DNA of 64,000 bases from Sphingomonas faeni (GCF_003053745.1 NZ_QAYE01000004.1:303493-367492); one strand, 5' to 3'; counted from the first letter of the stretch, positions 30,461-40,484 are shown. Made by a program: numbers and translations. Notes: a model not told the origin generated them from the letters alone.

Positions 30461-31215
30461 AGCCTGGCTGGCTAGCTCTACTTGCGCCGCTGCTGATGGC
30501 GCAGGCAAAGCCCGTGCTGGTCCCCGACGTGTCGCAGCGCAATATCGAGATCGCCTACAGCTTCACCGGCGCCGAGCTGCTGCTGTTCGGCGCGATTCTC
30601 TACCCAGGCGGGCGCCTGCCGACCGGTGAGCAACCCACCGACATCGTCGTCGTCGTCAAGGGCCCGACCCAGTCGATCCTGATGCGCGAGAAGGAGAAGG
30701 TCGCCGGCATCTGGGTCAACGCCGCGCGCCTCAGATACCGTTCGGCCCCCAGCTTCTACGCGATCGCGTCGTCCAAACCGATCGACCGCCTCGTCGACGA
30801 CCGGACGCGCGCGATCTACGAGCTCGGCCTCGACAGCCTGCAATTGTCACCGGCGTCGAGCGCACCGGCGCCGATCCAGGACCGCTTCCAGAAAGGGCTG
30901 GTCGACCTCAAGCGCCGCGCCGGCCTGTATTACGAGGCGCCCCGCGCGGTCGAGATCACCGACGGCGTGCTCTACCGTGCGCGCGTGTCGATCCCCGCCC
31001 GCGTGCCCGTCGGCCGATTCACCGCGGAGACGTTCCTGATTCGTGACGGGCGGGTCCTGGCGGCCGCGGTTCGCGACATCGACATTCGCAAATCGGGTTT
31101 CGAGCGATTCGTCGCGCGCGCCGCGGATCGTTCTTCGGTGACCTACGGACTGGTGGCGGTCGCGCTGTCGGTGTTCCTCGGCTGGGCGGCAGGCTGGATC
31201 GCGCGCCGGGTCTAG
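30457..31215 (+). CDS. TIGR02186 family protein, partner of the TSUP transporter
   Basis: The 252-residue protein has a signal-like N-terminus (GWLALLAPLLMAQAKP), a periplasmic portion including FTGAELLLFGAI and VVVKGP, and a C-terminal membrane helix (YGLVAVALSVFLGWAAGWIARRV). This matches TIGR02186, a putative transmembrane protein family that regularly sits beside a TauE/SafE transporter, as here. Its GTG start overlaps the transporter stop (GTGA). Biochemical role unknown; probably accessory to anion export. Confidence 0.8.
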   Translation: MKPGWLALLAPLLMAQAKPVLVPDVSQRNIEIAYSFTGAELLLFGAILYPGGRLPTGEQPTDIVVVVKGPTQSILMREKEKVAGIWVNAARLRYRSAPSFYAIASSKPIDRLVDDRTRAIYELGLDSLQLSPASSAPAPIQDRFQKGLVDLKRRAGLYYEAPRAVEITDGVLYRARVSIPARVPVGRFTAETFLIRDGRVLAAAVRDIDIRKSGFERFVARAADRSSVTYGLVAVALSVFLGWAAGWIARRV

Positions 31216-31308
31216 CGCGTCACGATGACTAAACGCGGTGGGTTTCTCAGCAAGTTCAACACCGTCGTCATCGGATATTTACAATTATCGCGGCAGGGTC
31301 GGTCCGAA

Positions 31309-33000
31309 ATGACTGGAGATTTTGCGGCGATGAGCGACATGCCGGGACCTGGCGCATTCTTGCGCGCGGCACCCCTGACGGGCGGATTCGCTGGCGCCGG
31401 CGCTGCGGCGGCACCCGTCGGCGTCGTCTTCGCGATCGCCGGATCGAGCAGCCGCATCCTGCTCGATCGCGCCGCGATCGCGGCGCTGCACGATGATTCC
31501 GATCCGGTCGTCGCAGCGGCTGGACAGGTCGGCAGCCAGATCAAGATGCGCGTCGGCGCGACGTGGCTGGTCGCCAATATCCGCTCGCTCAAGCTGGAGG
31601 ATGCCGCGGGCACCTGCGTCGCCGCGGAGATCGACTATCTGGGGGAAGGCGACGAGGACAAACTTACCGGCAAGCTCTACCGGTTCCGCCGCGGCGTCAC
31701 GCGCTATCCGATGCCCGGCTGCGAGGTGTTCCCGATCACCACGGCGGACCTGCAACAGGTCTATGCCGCAGACGACCGTGCGAACATCACGATCGGCACG
31801 GTATATCCGACGACCGATATCCCCGCTGCGCTGTACGTCGACGCGATGCTCGGCAAGCATTTCGCGCTTGTTGGATCGACGGGCACGGGCAAGTCGACCA
31901 GCGCCGCGTTGATCCTACACCGCATCTGCGAACTCGCGCCGCAGGGGCACATCGTGATGATCGATCCGCATGGCGAATACGCCGCGGCGTTCAAGTCGAA
32001 CGGGGCGATCTACGACGTGTCGAACCTGCAGATGCCGTATTGGCTGATGAACTTCGAGGAGCATTGCGAGGTCTTCCTGACCAGCAGTGGTTCCGCGAGG
32101 CAGTTCGACGCCGACATCCTCGCCAAATGCCTGCTCGCGGCGAAGGCGAAAAGCCGCCTCGGGCAAGAGATCGCCAAGCTCACCGTCGACGCGCCGATCC
32201 CGTATATGCTGAGCGACCTGACGACGATCATCAGCGCCGAGATGGGCAAGATGGACCGCGCTGGCGACACCGCGCCCTATCTTCGGCTCAAGTCCAAGAT
32301 CGACGAGATCAAAGCCGATCCGCGCTACGGGTTCATGTTCTCGGGCATGCTGGTGGCGGACACGATGGCGAGCTTCCTCGCGCGCATCTTCCGCCTGCCA
32401 GGCGACGGCAAGCCGATCTCGATCATCGACGTCTCGGGCGTACCGTCGGATATTACGTCGGTGGTGGTGGCGGTACTCGCGCGGATGACGTTCGACTTCG
32501 CGATCTGGTCCCGCAACGAACCGCAACGTCCCATCCTGCTCGTCTGTGAGGAGGCGCATCGCTACATCCCGGCCGGGCAGGAGGCGAACAGTTCGGTCGG
32601 GCGCATTCTCGGTCGGATCGCCAAGGAGGGCCGCAAATACGGTGTGTCGCTAGGCCTCATCACGCAGCGTCCGTCGGATCTCGCAGAGGGTGTGCTGTCG
32701 CAATGCGGCACGATCATCGCGATGCGCCTCAACAACGACCGCGACCAGGCCTTCGTCCGCGCTGCGATGCCCGAAGGCGCGCGAGGGTTTCTCGATTCGA
32801 TCCCCGCGCTACGCAATCGCGAGTGCATCATCTGCGGTGAAGGCGTGACGATCCCGATCCGCGTGAGCTTCGACGGATTGGAGGAGGAGAAGCGCCCCGC
32901 CTCGGGTGATCCGCTGTTCTCCGAACTATGGCGCGACGTCGGCGGCGAGGACCAGATCATCGGTCGCACGATCCAGCGCTGGCGGGCGCAGGGGAAGTAG
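31309..33000 (+). CDS. HerA-like ATPase (DUF87 domain)
   Basis: This protein of about 563 residues has an N-terminal barrel-like HAS segment, then the DUF87/HerA motor domain with Walker A GSTGTGKST (near residue 188-196), MIDPHGEY and the Walker B-type ILLVCEEAHRYIP, and a sensor region GLITQRPSDLAEGVLSQCGT. HerA proteins are hexameric DNA translocases. No NurA nuclease gene is nearby. The start is uncertain: ATGs at 31225, 31309 and 31330 are in frame, and only the last has a GGAG at a usable distance. Confidence 0.85.
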   Translation: MTGDFAAMSDMPGPGAFLRAAPLTGGFAGAGAAAAPVGVVFAIAGSSSRILLDRAAIAALHDDSDPVVAAAGQVGSQIKMRVGATWLVANIRSLKLEDAAGTCVAAEIDYLGEGDEDKLTGKLYRFRRGVTRYPMPGCEVFPITTADLQQVYAADDRANITIGTVYPTTDIPAALYVDAMLGKHFALVGSTGTGKSTSAALILHRICELAPQGHIVMIDPHGEYAAAFKSNGAIYDVSNLQMPYWLMNFEEHCEVFLTSSGSARQFDADILAKCLLAAKAKSRLGQEIAKLTVDAPIPYMLSDLTTIISAEMGKMDRAGDTAPYLRLKSKIDEIKADPRYGFMFSGMLVADTMASFLARIFRLPGDGKPISIIDVSGVPSDITSVVVAVLARMTFDFAIWSRNEPQRPILLVCEEAHRYIPAGQEANSSVGRILGRIAKEGRKYGVSLGLITQRPSDLAEGVLSQCGTIIAMRLNNDRDQAFVRAAMPEGARGFLDSIPALRNRECIICGEGVTIPIRVSFDGLEEEKRPASGDPLFSELWRDVGGEDQIIGRTIQRWRAQGK

Positions 33001-33276
33001 GAAGCGCGACGACCCCGACGCTGCAATTTGCCACAAGCCGCCTTAGGTCTCCGCCAAACATCATAAAATTCCGATGATATGCGGTCTCGCATACCGCACT
33101 CCGTGACAGGCAAAGTACTGACGACAAATAGCCTTGTGACTTAGTCTAGACCAAACGTTTCCATAAATTGTGGATAAAATGTACCGAACTTTTGTAAATC
33201 TGTGCACGTTGATCTGGGACTAGAGCATGATACTTGCTCTTCGACGCGGATGGGGATCCGCGGCTTTGGGGGCATG

Positions 33277-33993
33277 ATGAAGAAACTCGTTATTTTCGGC
33301 GTGATTGCGTTGACCGCAACGCCTGCGTTCGCGAAACTTGTAATTAAGCCAGCGCCGACGTCTGCGCAGGTCGTCCGTTTCGATCGGGGCGTTCCGACGA
33401 TCGAAGAAGATTTGCCGGATCAGCAAGCCGCTGTTCGGGTTGTCCCATTGCCAGGACTGGATCATGGAAGCCTGACTTTCCGGGTTGCAGTATATAATAA
33501 GTCGAAATTGCCGATTAATATTGGCGTCGAGAATATGTCGTTTTCGTATGGTAGCGAAATGCTGCCAGTTTTTACGAAAGACCAGATAGAATCCAAGACC
33601 AAGAAGCGGGCGATGTGGTCGCAGATCGGCTATGCAATGCTTGCTGGTGCTGCCGCGGCAGCGCAGAACAATGATACGACCGTAACGACGTATGCACCAG
33701 GCGGACGTGTATACCGGACGGTCATAGACCGGCCCGGCTTGAGCGATGGGCAACTCGCGTCGGTGGCTGCTGGTGGCGGCGCAATTGCGTTGAGCCAGAT
33801 TGGTTTGAACAAAACCTTGGAAATGCTCAACGACGAGTATGTTCAAACGACCACGCTCGATCCGGAAAGCGGGTATGGCGGCCGTATCATCTGCTCCAAG
33901 CTGAAGAATGCGAAGGTCGGTGAATTCGTGGTGCTTGCTGTTGAAATAAATGGCGAGAAGCACCTGTTCCAATTCCGCGTTGAGAAAGCCTGA
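33277..33993 (+). CDS. Secreted protein of unknown function, low GC
   Basis: The 238-residue product opens with a clear signal peptide (MKKLVIFGVIALTATPAFA). The mature part has no cysteines until one near the C-terminus (RIICSKLK), a DNDTT-like linker (AQNNDTTVTTYAPGG) after a small hydrophobic stretch (IGYAMLAGAAAAA), and ends GEKHLFQFRVEKA. I do not recognise a family. The gene and its flanks (33.0-34.4 kb) are visibly poorer in GC than their neighbours, which suggests acquisition by transfer. Confidence 0.75.
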   Translation: MKKLVIFGVIALTATPAFAKLVIKPAPTSAQVVRFDRGVPTIEEDLPDQQAAVRVVPLPGLDHGSLTFRVAVYNKSKLPINIGVENMSFSYGSEMLPVFTKDQIESKTKKRAMWSQIGYAMLAGAAAAAQNNDTTVTTYAPGGRVYRTVIDRPGLSDGQLASVAAGGGAIALSQIGLNKTLEMLNDEYVQTTTLDPESGYGGRIICSKLKNAKVGEFVVLAVEINGEKHLFQFRVEKA

Positions 33994-34392
33994 TTGCGAG
34001 AGACAAATGGTGCCTTGGCCAATCAGGCCAGGGCATCTGACTCGCGTGACGGCGCATCCACCGTGATACGATACGATGAGGTTGGCGGCGTGACAGCGGG
34101 TGGGTAGCGCAACGACGGTCGTACTTTCCCGAGCGCTCCGACATGTCGCCCGTCCGCCACTGACTTCGGCGACTATGAGCGCTATCCTACACAGGCATAG
34201 TCGTTCACATCACCTAATGCCCGCCACCCCTCTTTTGAGGAAACACCACCGGCGCTGCTGCGCGCCACCGTCGCAGGGGATCGGCGCTCTTAGCGTGGCA
34301 CTTCCTATACTTTACTTGTCTACTTCAGGGCCGTTTTGCTCTCGCGCGGTGCGGTAAATCGCGGCCAATGACCGTCATTGCCAAAGCGGCGG
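33994..34392. other. Intergenic region, low GC, with one hairpin
   Basis: These 399 bp lie between the secreted protein and the M23 peptidase. A hairpin with stem TGCCTTGGCC and loop AATCA lies at 34010-34035 but has no T run. I see no gene; short frames have no ribosome binding site. Confidence 0.5.
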
Positions 34393-35937
34393 CTACCCGC
34401 CGACGCGCACGGCCAGCAATTGCGCTACCTTCGCCCTGAACGCGCGCAGTTTCTCCCCCGACAACTGCGCCACGCTGGCAAACGAGACCGAGCGCGGGTT
34501 GATCGCCGCGCCGTTCTTCCACACTTCCCAGTGGAGATGGGGGCCGGTCGACATGCCGGTCGATCCGACATAGCCGATCACTTGGCCCTGCCGGACGCGG
34601 GTGCCGGACGATACCCCGATCCGGCTCATATGGCCATATCCGCTCGCCATACCGCCACCGTGGACAAGCTTGACGAAATTGCCATAGCCGCCGGTCCGCC
34701 CCGCGAACGCCACGATGCCATCGGTCATCGCGTGGATCGGCGATCCGTACGGTGCGGCGATGTCGAGGCCCTTGTGCATCCGCGTAAAGCCCAGCAGCGG
34801 GTGGAAGCGCATGCCGTAGTTCGACGTGATCCGGCCGGTGACCGGCATGCCCGAAACGGCTCGGCGTTCGGTCTGGCCGTTCGCATCGAACCAGCCGCCG
34901 CGACTCGATTCCCCGTTTAGACTGGCGTCGGCATCGACGTTCGCCGCGTCGGGCGCGAACCGGACGAGCTGTACTTTTCGGCGTTCTTGATTGATCCCGG
35001 CGAACAGCAGGTCGCCGATCCGGGTCTCGCCGGTCGCGGCACGCTCGCGCTCGACGATCACGTCAAAGCTATCCGCCGCCGTCACGTCGCGGCCGATCGA
35101 AAGTCGCGTCGAGATCGCCTTGATGAACGATTCCACCGCTTTTCCGGGAACACCGGCGGCACGCGCGGATCGGTACAGGCTGGAGCCGACGAGGCCCTGG
35201 ATACGCAGCGGGGTCGAGTCGATTGCGATCGGCTTGCGGTTCACGGTCAGCCCGCCCGCACCACGCGTCAGCGACAGCGCAAGATCGAACCGCGCGCGGA
35301 AATCGAGCTTCTCCAGCGGCCGCGCGACGGTGCGATCCGGCCGGCGCCCAAGCGTCAGCGCGATCCGCGTGCCCGCCGGGATGGCCTTCGGATCGACCGA
35401 CTGCGCGACCAGCGCCGCCGCGGCCTCGGCATCGTTCCGGCCGACGCCCGCGCGTATCAGCGCCCGGTCGAACGCATCGCCCTGGCCGAGCGTTGCCGAC
35501 AGTTCGAGCGTCGGACGTTCGGGGGCATTGGCGAGCGGGGCAACGAGATCGTTGGCCGCCATCCGCCGCCCGGTGGTCGCGCCCTGGCCGAGCGGCGCAA
35601 TGCCCCGCGCCCGCGTCTCCTCCCACTCGGCACCGGCTAACGGCGACGGCACTGCACCGACCAGCGGCTTGAACCCGGGCGCAAGCATTATCGTCGCAGC
35701 ACACAGCGCAGTGCAGGTTGCCAGCCCGCGCCACCAGTCGCGACTGCCGATCCGAGCACCGAGATCGGGCACCCAGTCGATCCGCGAGGGAACAGTCTTT
35801 GGCGCGGTATCCGGTTGCCGACCAAGCGCACGACCAAATCCGCGTGCCCCGCCGCCCGCCAGTTCCAGCGCCTGATCCTTCTGCAAATACACGCGTGCCC
35901 GCCCCGAAATCGTCCGAATTCTCGTGCGCCGTTTCAT
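34393..35937 (-). CDS. M23 family metallopeptidase (LytM/murein hydrolase type)
   Basis: The 514-residue protein has a membrane anchor near residue 75-95 (GLATCTALCAATIMLAPG), a long periplasmic region, and a C-terminal LytM domain. The zinc site is present: H-x3-D in MHKGLDIAAPYG and H-x-H in GPHLHWEVW, with GYGHMSRIGVSSGTRV between. It should cut peptidoglycan cross-links or act as an envelope-maintenance endopeptidase. The ATG at 35937 before KRRTRIRTIS is the preferred start. Confidence 0.9.
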   Translation of the reverse strand: MKRRTRIRTISGRARVYLQKDQALELAGGGARGFGRALGRQPDTAPKTVPSRIDWVPDLGARIGSRDWWRGLATCTALCAATIMLAPGFKPLVGAVPSPLAGAEWEETRARGIAPLGQGATTGRRMAANDLVAPLANAPERPTLELSATLGQGDAFDRALIRAGVGRNDAEAAAALVAQSVDPKAIPAGTRIALTLGRRPDRTVARPLEKLDFRARFDLALSLTRGAGGLTVNRKPIAIDSTPLRIQGLVGSSLYRSARAAGVPGKAVESFIKAISTRLSIGRDVTAADSFDVIVERERAATGETRIGDLLFAGINQERRKVQLVRFAPDAANVDADASLNGESSRGGWFDANGQTERRAVSGMPVTGRITSNYGMRFHPLLGFTRMHKGLDIAAPYGSPIHAMTDGIVAFAGRTGGYGNFVKLVHGGGMASGYGHMSRIGVSSGTRVRQGQVIGYVGSTGMSTGPHLHWEVWKNGAAINPRSVSFASVAQLSGEKLRAFRAKVAQLLAVRVGG

Positions 35938-36340
35938 CCCCAGCGCAGGCGTCGGGTTGTGGCGGGGACATGCTAAAGTCAAATTAACCGGGCGATTGTT
36001 GGGCTTGGCGGCGGCGGGGCGTGCTCGGGTCGGGGCGGACGAGATTTATGGGCTGTGCCCTGACTTCCATCGCCGGTTTGCGGGCGCGCGAACCTGTTGA
36101 CCACCCCGGCGAAGGCCGGGGCCCAGTTGGGCAGGCCAAGGTGATGAAGCGCGGCCCTATGTTAATCCTGTTACCCAACTGGGCCCCGGCCTTCGCCGGG
36201 GTGGTGTCGGATATAAGTGAACGCGTCCTCTCCGCTCGCTGGTTCAGCAATCGAGCGCACCCGGCAATTCACCCCGCCAACACCGCGCAATTCCACCCAG
36301 GTCATTGCGCCAGCCCACTTTACCCCCGATGTTGCCCACC
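35938..36340. other. Intergenic region upstream of the SUV3-like helicase
   Basis: The 403 bp between two divergent genes contain a type B palindrome (36100-36206) and no recognisable gene. Confidence 0.55.
36100..36206. repeat. Intergenic palindromic repeat, type B
   Basis: The arms ACCACCCCGGCGAAGGCCGG and complement surround inner GGGGCCCAGTTGGG words. It lies between divergent genes, whereas most other copies lie near gene ends. Confidence 0.9.
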
Positions 36341-38833
36341 ATGAGCGACGAAGTCTCCGCTGGCGTGACCGCGGTTCTCGGCCCGACCAACACGGGCAAG
36401 ACGCACCTCGCGATCGAGCGGATGTGCGCGCATTCGAGTGGCATGATCGGTTTCCCGCTGCGGCTGCTCGCGCGCGAGGTCTATGACCGCGTCGTCGCGA
36501 TAAAGGGCGCCAACCGCGTCGCGCTGGTCACGGGCGAAGAGAAGATCGTGCCGCCCGACGCGCGCTGGTTCCTCTGCACTGCCGAGTCGATGCCCGACCG
36601 CGACGTCGCCTTCGTCGGTATCGACGAAGCGCAACTCGGTGCCGATGCGGAGCGCGGCCACGTCTTCACCGACCGGCTGCTGCGCGCGCGGGGGCGTGAG
36701 GAGACGATGATCCTCGGCTCCGAGGCGTTGCGGCCTATGATCAAGAAGCTCGTTCCCGGTGCTGAGATCGTCAACCGGCCACGCTTCTCGACGCTCACCT
36801 ATGCGGGCGCGAAGAAGATCAGTCGGTTGCCCAAGCGGTCGGCGATCGTCGCGTTCTCGGCGGAGGAGGTCTACGCGGTCGCCGAGATGCTGCGGCGTCT
36901 GCGCGGTGGTGCGGCCGTCGTGATGGGGGCGCTGTCGCCGCGCACGCGCAACGCGCAGGTCGCGATGTTCCAGGCGGGCGAGGTCGATTACCTAGTCGCG
37001 ACCGACGCGATCGGCATGGGGCTCAACATGGACGTCGCTCACGTCGCGTTCGCCAGCCTCAACAAGTTCGACGGCAAGCGCCAGCGTCGCCTGACGGTGG
37101 CGGAGATGGCGCAGATCGCGGGGCGTGCGGGGCGTCACCAGCGCGACGGTACGTTCGGCGCGCTGTCCGACGATGGTCCCGGCGCGTTCCTGCCCGAGGA
37201 AGTGCTAGCGATCGAGGAACACCGGTTTCCACGTCTCGAGAACCTGTATTGGCGGCAGGGCGAGCCTGACTTCTCAAGCATCGATGCGCTGGTGGCGAGC
37301 CTCGAAGCGCGCCCGCCCGCTGGTGTTTTGCGCGCCGCGCCGCAAGCCCTCGACCTCGGCGTCGTGAAGCGGCTGGCCGAGGAGAGCTGGGTCCGCGAAC
37401 GCGCACGGCATCCGGCCATGGTCGCGCGATTATGGGCTGCATGCGGGTTGCCCGATTTCCGGAAAGTCGGGCTCGATCCGCATGCGCGGTTCGTGTCACG
37501 GGTGTTCGGACATCTGAGCGAGGGGCGGGGGCATATCCCGCACCAGTGGTTCGCGGACGAAATCGCGCGGCTCGATACGGTCGCGGGTGACGTCCCGGTG
37601 ATCGCCGGGCGAATCGCGGCGACGCGGATCTGGGCGTATATCGCGCAACGCGCCGACTGGCTGGCCGAGCCGACGCTCTGGGCAGCGCGGACGGCGGCGC
37701 TCGAAGAACGCCTGTCGGATGCGCTGCATGCGAGCCTGACGCAGCGGTTCGTCGACAAGCGCACGACCGCGCTGATGCGCCAGATCGGCGCGGATGCAGG
37801 CGCGTTGCCGGTGGTGATCGGGCCCGAGGGCGAGGTGATGGTCGAGGATCATCCAATCGGGCGGCTCGATGGGTTCCGCTTCACCGTCGCGGCGGACGCG
37901 CGGGCGAGCGACAAGCGGCTGCTGCTCGCGGCGGCGGAAAAGCGGCTCACCGGCGAGCGGTCGCGGCGCGGGCAGTCGCTGGTCGATGCGCCGGACGCCG
38001 ATATCGCGCTCGACAATGCGGCGCAGATCATCTGGGCAGGGCATCCGGTTGCCAAGCTGGGCGCGGGGCCGTCGTTCGCGCGGCCGAAGCTGATTCTCGA
38101 TCGGTCGCTCGATTGCCTCGACAAGTCGGCGCGGGAGCGGATCGAGGCGCGGCTGGCGCTGTGGCTCGCGGGGATGCTGAAGCGGCGGATCGCGGTGCTG
38201 GTCCACCTCGCCGAATTGAGCCGGGATCCGAACGCCACGCCGGCGTTGCGCGCGGTCGCGAGTGCGATCGAGGAGGCCGGCGGGATCTTGCCGCGGTTGC
38301 CGATGCGGCTCGCGCTCGACGCGATCGATTCCGAGGAGCGCAAGCGGTTGCGCAAGGTCGGCATTACGATCGGCGCGCTCGACGTGTTCGATGCGCGGTT
38401 GCTCAAGCCCGAGTCGGCGCGCTGGCGGCGCATCCTCGCGGCGGCACGCGGTACGACGATCGCCGCCCCGCGAGATGGGGCGACCGTGCTGGCGCGTGGC
38501 AGCGAGGGTGCGGTTCTTGAGGCGGGGTTCCGTCCGCTCGGACTCCAGGCGGTCCGGATCGACCTCATCGAGCGCATCGCGCGGGCCGCACACGACTCGC
38601 GTCAGGGCCGCACGCCGTTCGCGCCTGATCCGGCGCTGGCGACCTCGATCGGCGTCGATCCGGCGTCGCTGGAGCGGTTGATGGCCGAACTCGGGTTCAA
38701 GGCGCTGGCAGGGGACGCGCCGAGGTGGGTCTGGCGCGGACGTCCGCCGGCGCGTGCCGTGGCGCCGACGCCGATCGATCCGTCGCGGCAGAACGCGTTT
38801 GCCGGACTCGCTGCACTGGTCCGCCATGGTTGA
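36341..38833 (+). CDS. SUV3-like superfamily 2 RNA helicase
   Basis: The 830-residue protein has Walker A GPTNTGKTH at residue 14-22, a DEAQ box (GIDEAQLG) in place of DEAD/DEAH, ATDAIGMGLN (motif V) and QIAGRAGRHQ (motif VI). This arrangement is that of the mitochondrial Suv3 helicase, which partners a 3'-5' exonuclease in RNA decay; alphaproteobacterial homologues are common. The long C-terminal region (about 330-830) is not assigned. Its end overlaps the S4 gene by 8 bases. Confidence 0.88.
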   Translation: MSDEVSAGVTAVLGPTNTGKTHLAIERMCAHSSGMIGFPLRLLAREVYDRVVAIKGANRVALVTGEEKIVPPDARWFLCTAESMPDRDVAFVGIDEAQLGADAERGHVFTDRLLRARGREETMILGSEALRPMIKKLVPGAEIVNRPRFSTLTYAGAKKISRLPKRSAIVAFSAEEVYAVAEMLRRLRGGAAVVMGALSPRTRNAQVAMFQAGEVDYLVATDAIGMGLNMDVAHVAFASLNKFDGKRQRRLTVAEMAQIAGRAGRHQRDGTFGALSDDGPGAFLPEEVLAIEEHRFPRLENLYWRQGEPDFSSIDALVASLEARPPAGVLRAAPQALDLGVVKRLAEESWVRERARHPAMVARLWAACGLPDFRKVGLDPHARFVSRVFGHLSEGRGHIPHQWFADEIARLDTVAGDVPVIAGRIAATRIWAYIAQRADWLAEPTLWAARTAALEERLSDALHASLTQRFVDKRTTALMRQIGADAGALPVVIGPEGEVMVEDHPIGRLDGFRFTVAADARASDKRLLLAAAEKRLTGERSRRGQSLVDAPDADIALDNAAQIIWAGHPVAKLGAGPSFARPKLILDRSLDCLDKSARERIEARLALWLAGMLKRRIAVLVHLAELSRDPNATPALRAVASAIEEAGGILPRLPMRLALDAIDSEERKRLRKVGITIGALDVFDARLLKPESARWRRILAAARGTTIAAPRDGATVLARGSEGAVLEAGFRPLGLQAVRIDLIERIARAAHDSRQGRTPFAPDPALATSIGVDPASLERLMAELGFKALAGDAPRWVWRGRPPARAVAPTPIDPSRQNAFAGLAALVRHG

Positions 38834-39134
38834 AGGCGCGATGCGGATCGATCGGTTCCTGTGGTTCGTGCGGCTCGCAAAAACGCGCAGCGCCGCCCAG
38901 GCGATCGCTGAGAAAGGACATCTGCGCATCGACGGCCGCCCGATCGACCGCGCGCATTGCCCGGTGCGGGTCGGGAATGTGCTGACGTTTGCGGTGGATG
39001 AGCGGGTGCGGGTGATCCGGGTCGAGGCGCTGCCGGTACGGCGAGGGCCAGCGCCCGAGGCTCAGGGATGCTATCAGGATTTGATCGCGGGCAAGACGCC
39101 GGCCGGTACCGTCCGCGACCCGGCTTCCGAGTGA
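38826..39134 (+). CDS. S4 domain RNA-binding protein (Hsp15-like)
   Basis: The 102-residue product has an S4 domain: MRIDRFLWFVRLAKTRSAAQAIAEKGHLRIDGRPI from about residue 6, then RVGNVLTFAV. Hsp15 binds stalled 50S subunits with peptidyl-tRNA. Two starts are possible, 38826 inside the helicase end or 38841 (MRIDRF). The overlap with the helicase gene suggests a joint role in RNA metabolism. Confidence 0.88.
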   Translation: MVEGAMRIDRFLWFVRLAKTRSAAQAIAEKGHLRIDGRPIDRAHCPVRVGNVLTFAVDERVRVIRVEALPVRRGPAPEAQGCYQDLIAGKTPAGTVRDPASE

Positions 39135-39158
39135 CCGACGAAGCTAGACACGAGGCAC

Positions 39159-39238
39159 CGTCATCCTGACGAAAGTCAGGACCCAGAGCCACGAGACGCT
39201 GCCCTTGGTATCCTGGGTCCTGACTTTCGTCAGGATGG
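39159..39238. repeat. Intergenic palindromic repeat, type C
   Basis: The arms CGTCATCCTGACGAAAGTCA and complement are each a small hairpin (CTGACGAAAGTCAG), with inner CAGGACCCAG and CTGGGTCCTG. A second copy lies at 52149-52229. Confidence 0.88.
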
Positions 39239-39385
39239 CGGAGGGGTGTTGGGCAGGAGAGGATACGACAGTGCAAAGCCTGATAACGTCTCGCAGAAGG
39301 CTTGCTATGATTGACGCGAGGGGCAGGCGCGCATAGTCGCTGGCGCGTTCGTCGCCGGAAAGGAATCCGGCCCAGGAGTTCTGCA

Positions 39386-39727
39386 ATGACCTACGTCGTC
39401 ACCGATGCCTGCATCCGCTGCAAGTACATGGACTGCGTGGAAGTGTGCCCGGTCGACTGCTTCTACGAGGGCGAGAACATGCTGGTGATCAACCCCAGCG
39501 AGTGCATCGACTGCGGCGTGTGCGAGCCCGAATGTCCCGCCGAGGCGATCCTGCCCGACACCGAAAGCGGCCTCGAGCAGTGGCTCGAGCTGAACACGAC
39601 GTTCTCGGCGCAATGGCCCAACGTCACGCGCAACGACAACCAGACGCCGCCTGACGCCGACGCGATGAAGGGCGTCGAGGGCAAGTTCGACAAGTATTTC
39701 TCGCCCGAGCCCGGCGCAGGCGACTGA
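39386..39727 (+). CDS. fdxA: 7Fe ferredoxin (FdxA)
   Basis: The 113-residue ferredoxin carries [17 protein letters not shown] at residue 9-25, ligating the [3Fe-4S] and part of the [4Fe-4S] cluster, and [15 protein letters not shown] at residue 40-54, followed by the C-terminal extension typical of Azotobacter-type 7Fe ferredoxins. It is a low-potential electron carrier in the cytosol. An AGGAG lies 8 bp before the ATG. Confidence 0.97.
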   Translation: MTYVVTDACIRCKYMDCVEVCPVDCFYEGENMLVINPSECIDCGVCEPECPAEAILPDTESGLEQWLELNTTFSAQWPNVTRNDNQTPPDADAMKGVEGKFDKYFSPEPGAGD

Positions 39728-39929
39728 TAAGAGGCGGCGAATCCCGAAAAGGGCAAGCCGCCTGCCACGTTCGGCTGGTAATTTTGTTGCAAAGCTGCTA
39801 GAAGAGTCCGCGACGGGCGCGATGATTCACGTCATCCGCCTGACGTGTAGACCTATCCCTCCCCCGATGCAGCAGCGACGAGTCCTTCGTCGAGGCGTCG
39901 CGGCGAGGCTTGATCCGGAAAGGCCCCAA

Positions 39930-40463
39930 ATGGCTGCCAAGGCACTGTCCTTCGATGTCGGTGATTTCGTCGTTTATCCCAAGCACGGGGTCGGCCGTGT
40001 GATCGAGCTCCAGCGCTCGGAAATCGCCGGCATGACACTGGAACTCTACGTCCTCCGGTTCGAGAAGGAGCGCATGACGCTCCGCGTACCGACCAACAAG
40101 GCCGAAAGCGTCGGCATGCGCAAGCTGTCGTCCGACAAGACGATGCGTGAAGCCATGGACACGCTCAAGGGCAAGCCCAAGGTCAAGCGCACCATGTGGT
40201 CGCGCCGCGCGCAGGAATATGAGGCGAAGATCAATTCGGGCGACCTCGTGTCGATCGCCGAAGTGGTCCGCGATCTGTTCCGTGCCGACGACCAGCCCGA
40301 GCAGAGCTATTCCGAGCGCCAGATCTTCGAAGGCGCGACCAGCCGCCTCGCGCGCGAACTGGCTGCGATGGAAGAGCTCGACGAGCCCAAGGCGCAGGAG
40401 AAGATCCTCGACATCCTCCGCGCCGCGGCCGCGATCTACAACAAGGACAAGGTGCCGGCTTAA
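39930..40463 (+). CDS. CarD family transcriptional regulator
   Basis: The 177-residue protein starts with a CarD/TRCF RNA-polymerase interaction domain (FDVGDFVVYPKHGVGRVIEL, residue 8-27; YVLRFEKERMTLRVP) and continues with an all-helical DNA-contacting domain (MWSRRAQEYEAKINSGDLVSIAEVVRDL). CarD proteins bind the polymerase beta subunit and stabilise open complexes at rRNA and other promoters. It is monocistronic, with an intrinsic terminator 20 bp downstream. Confidence 0.95.
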   Translation: MAAKALSFDVGDFVVYPKHGVGRVIELQRSEIAGMTLELYVLRFEKERMTLRVPTNKAESVGMRKLSSDKTMREAMDTLKGKPKVKRTMWSRRAQEYEAKINSGDLVSIAEVVRDLFRADDQPEQSYSERQIFEGATSRLARELAAMEELDEPKAQEKILDILRAAAAIYNKDKVPA

Positions 40464-40484
40464 CTGCTGGGCGCTTTGTGAGAC

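Noticed and set aside
34100..34357. Open frame of 85 codons in the interval before the M23 peptidase
   Set aside because: No ribosome binding site, composition rich in H, R, S and P as in random frames, and no recognisable family.
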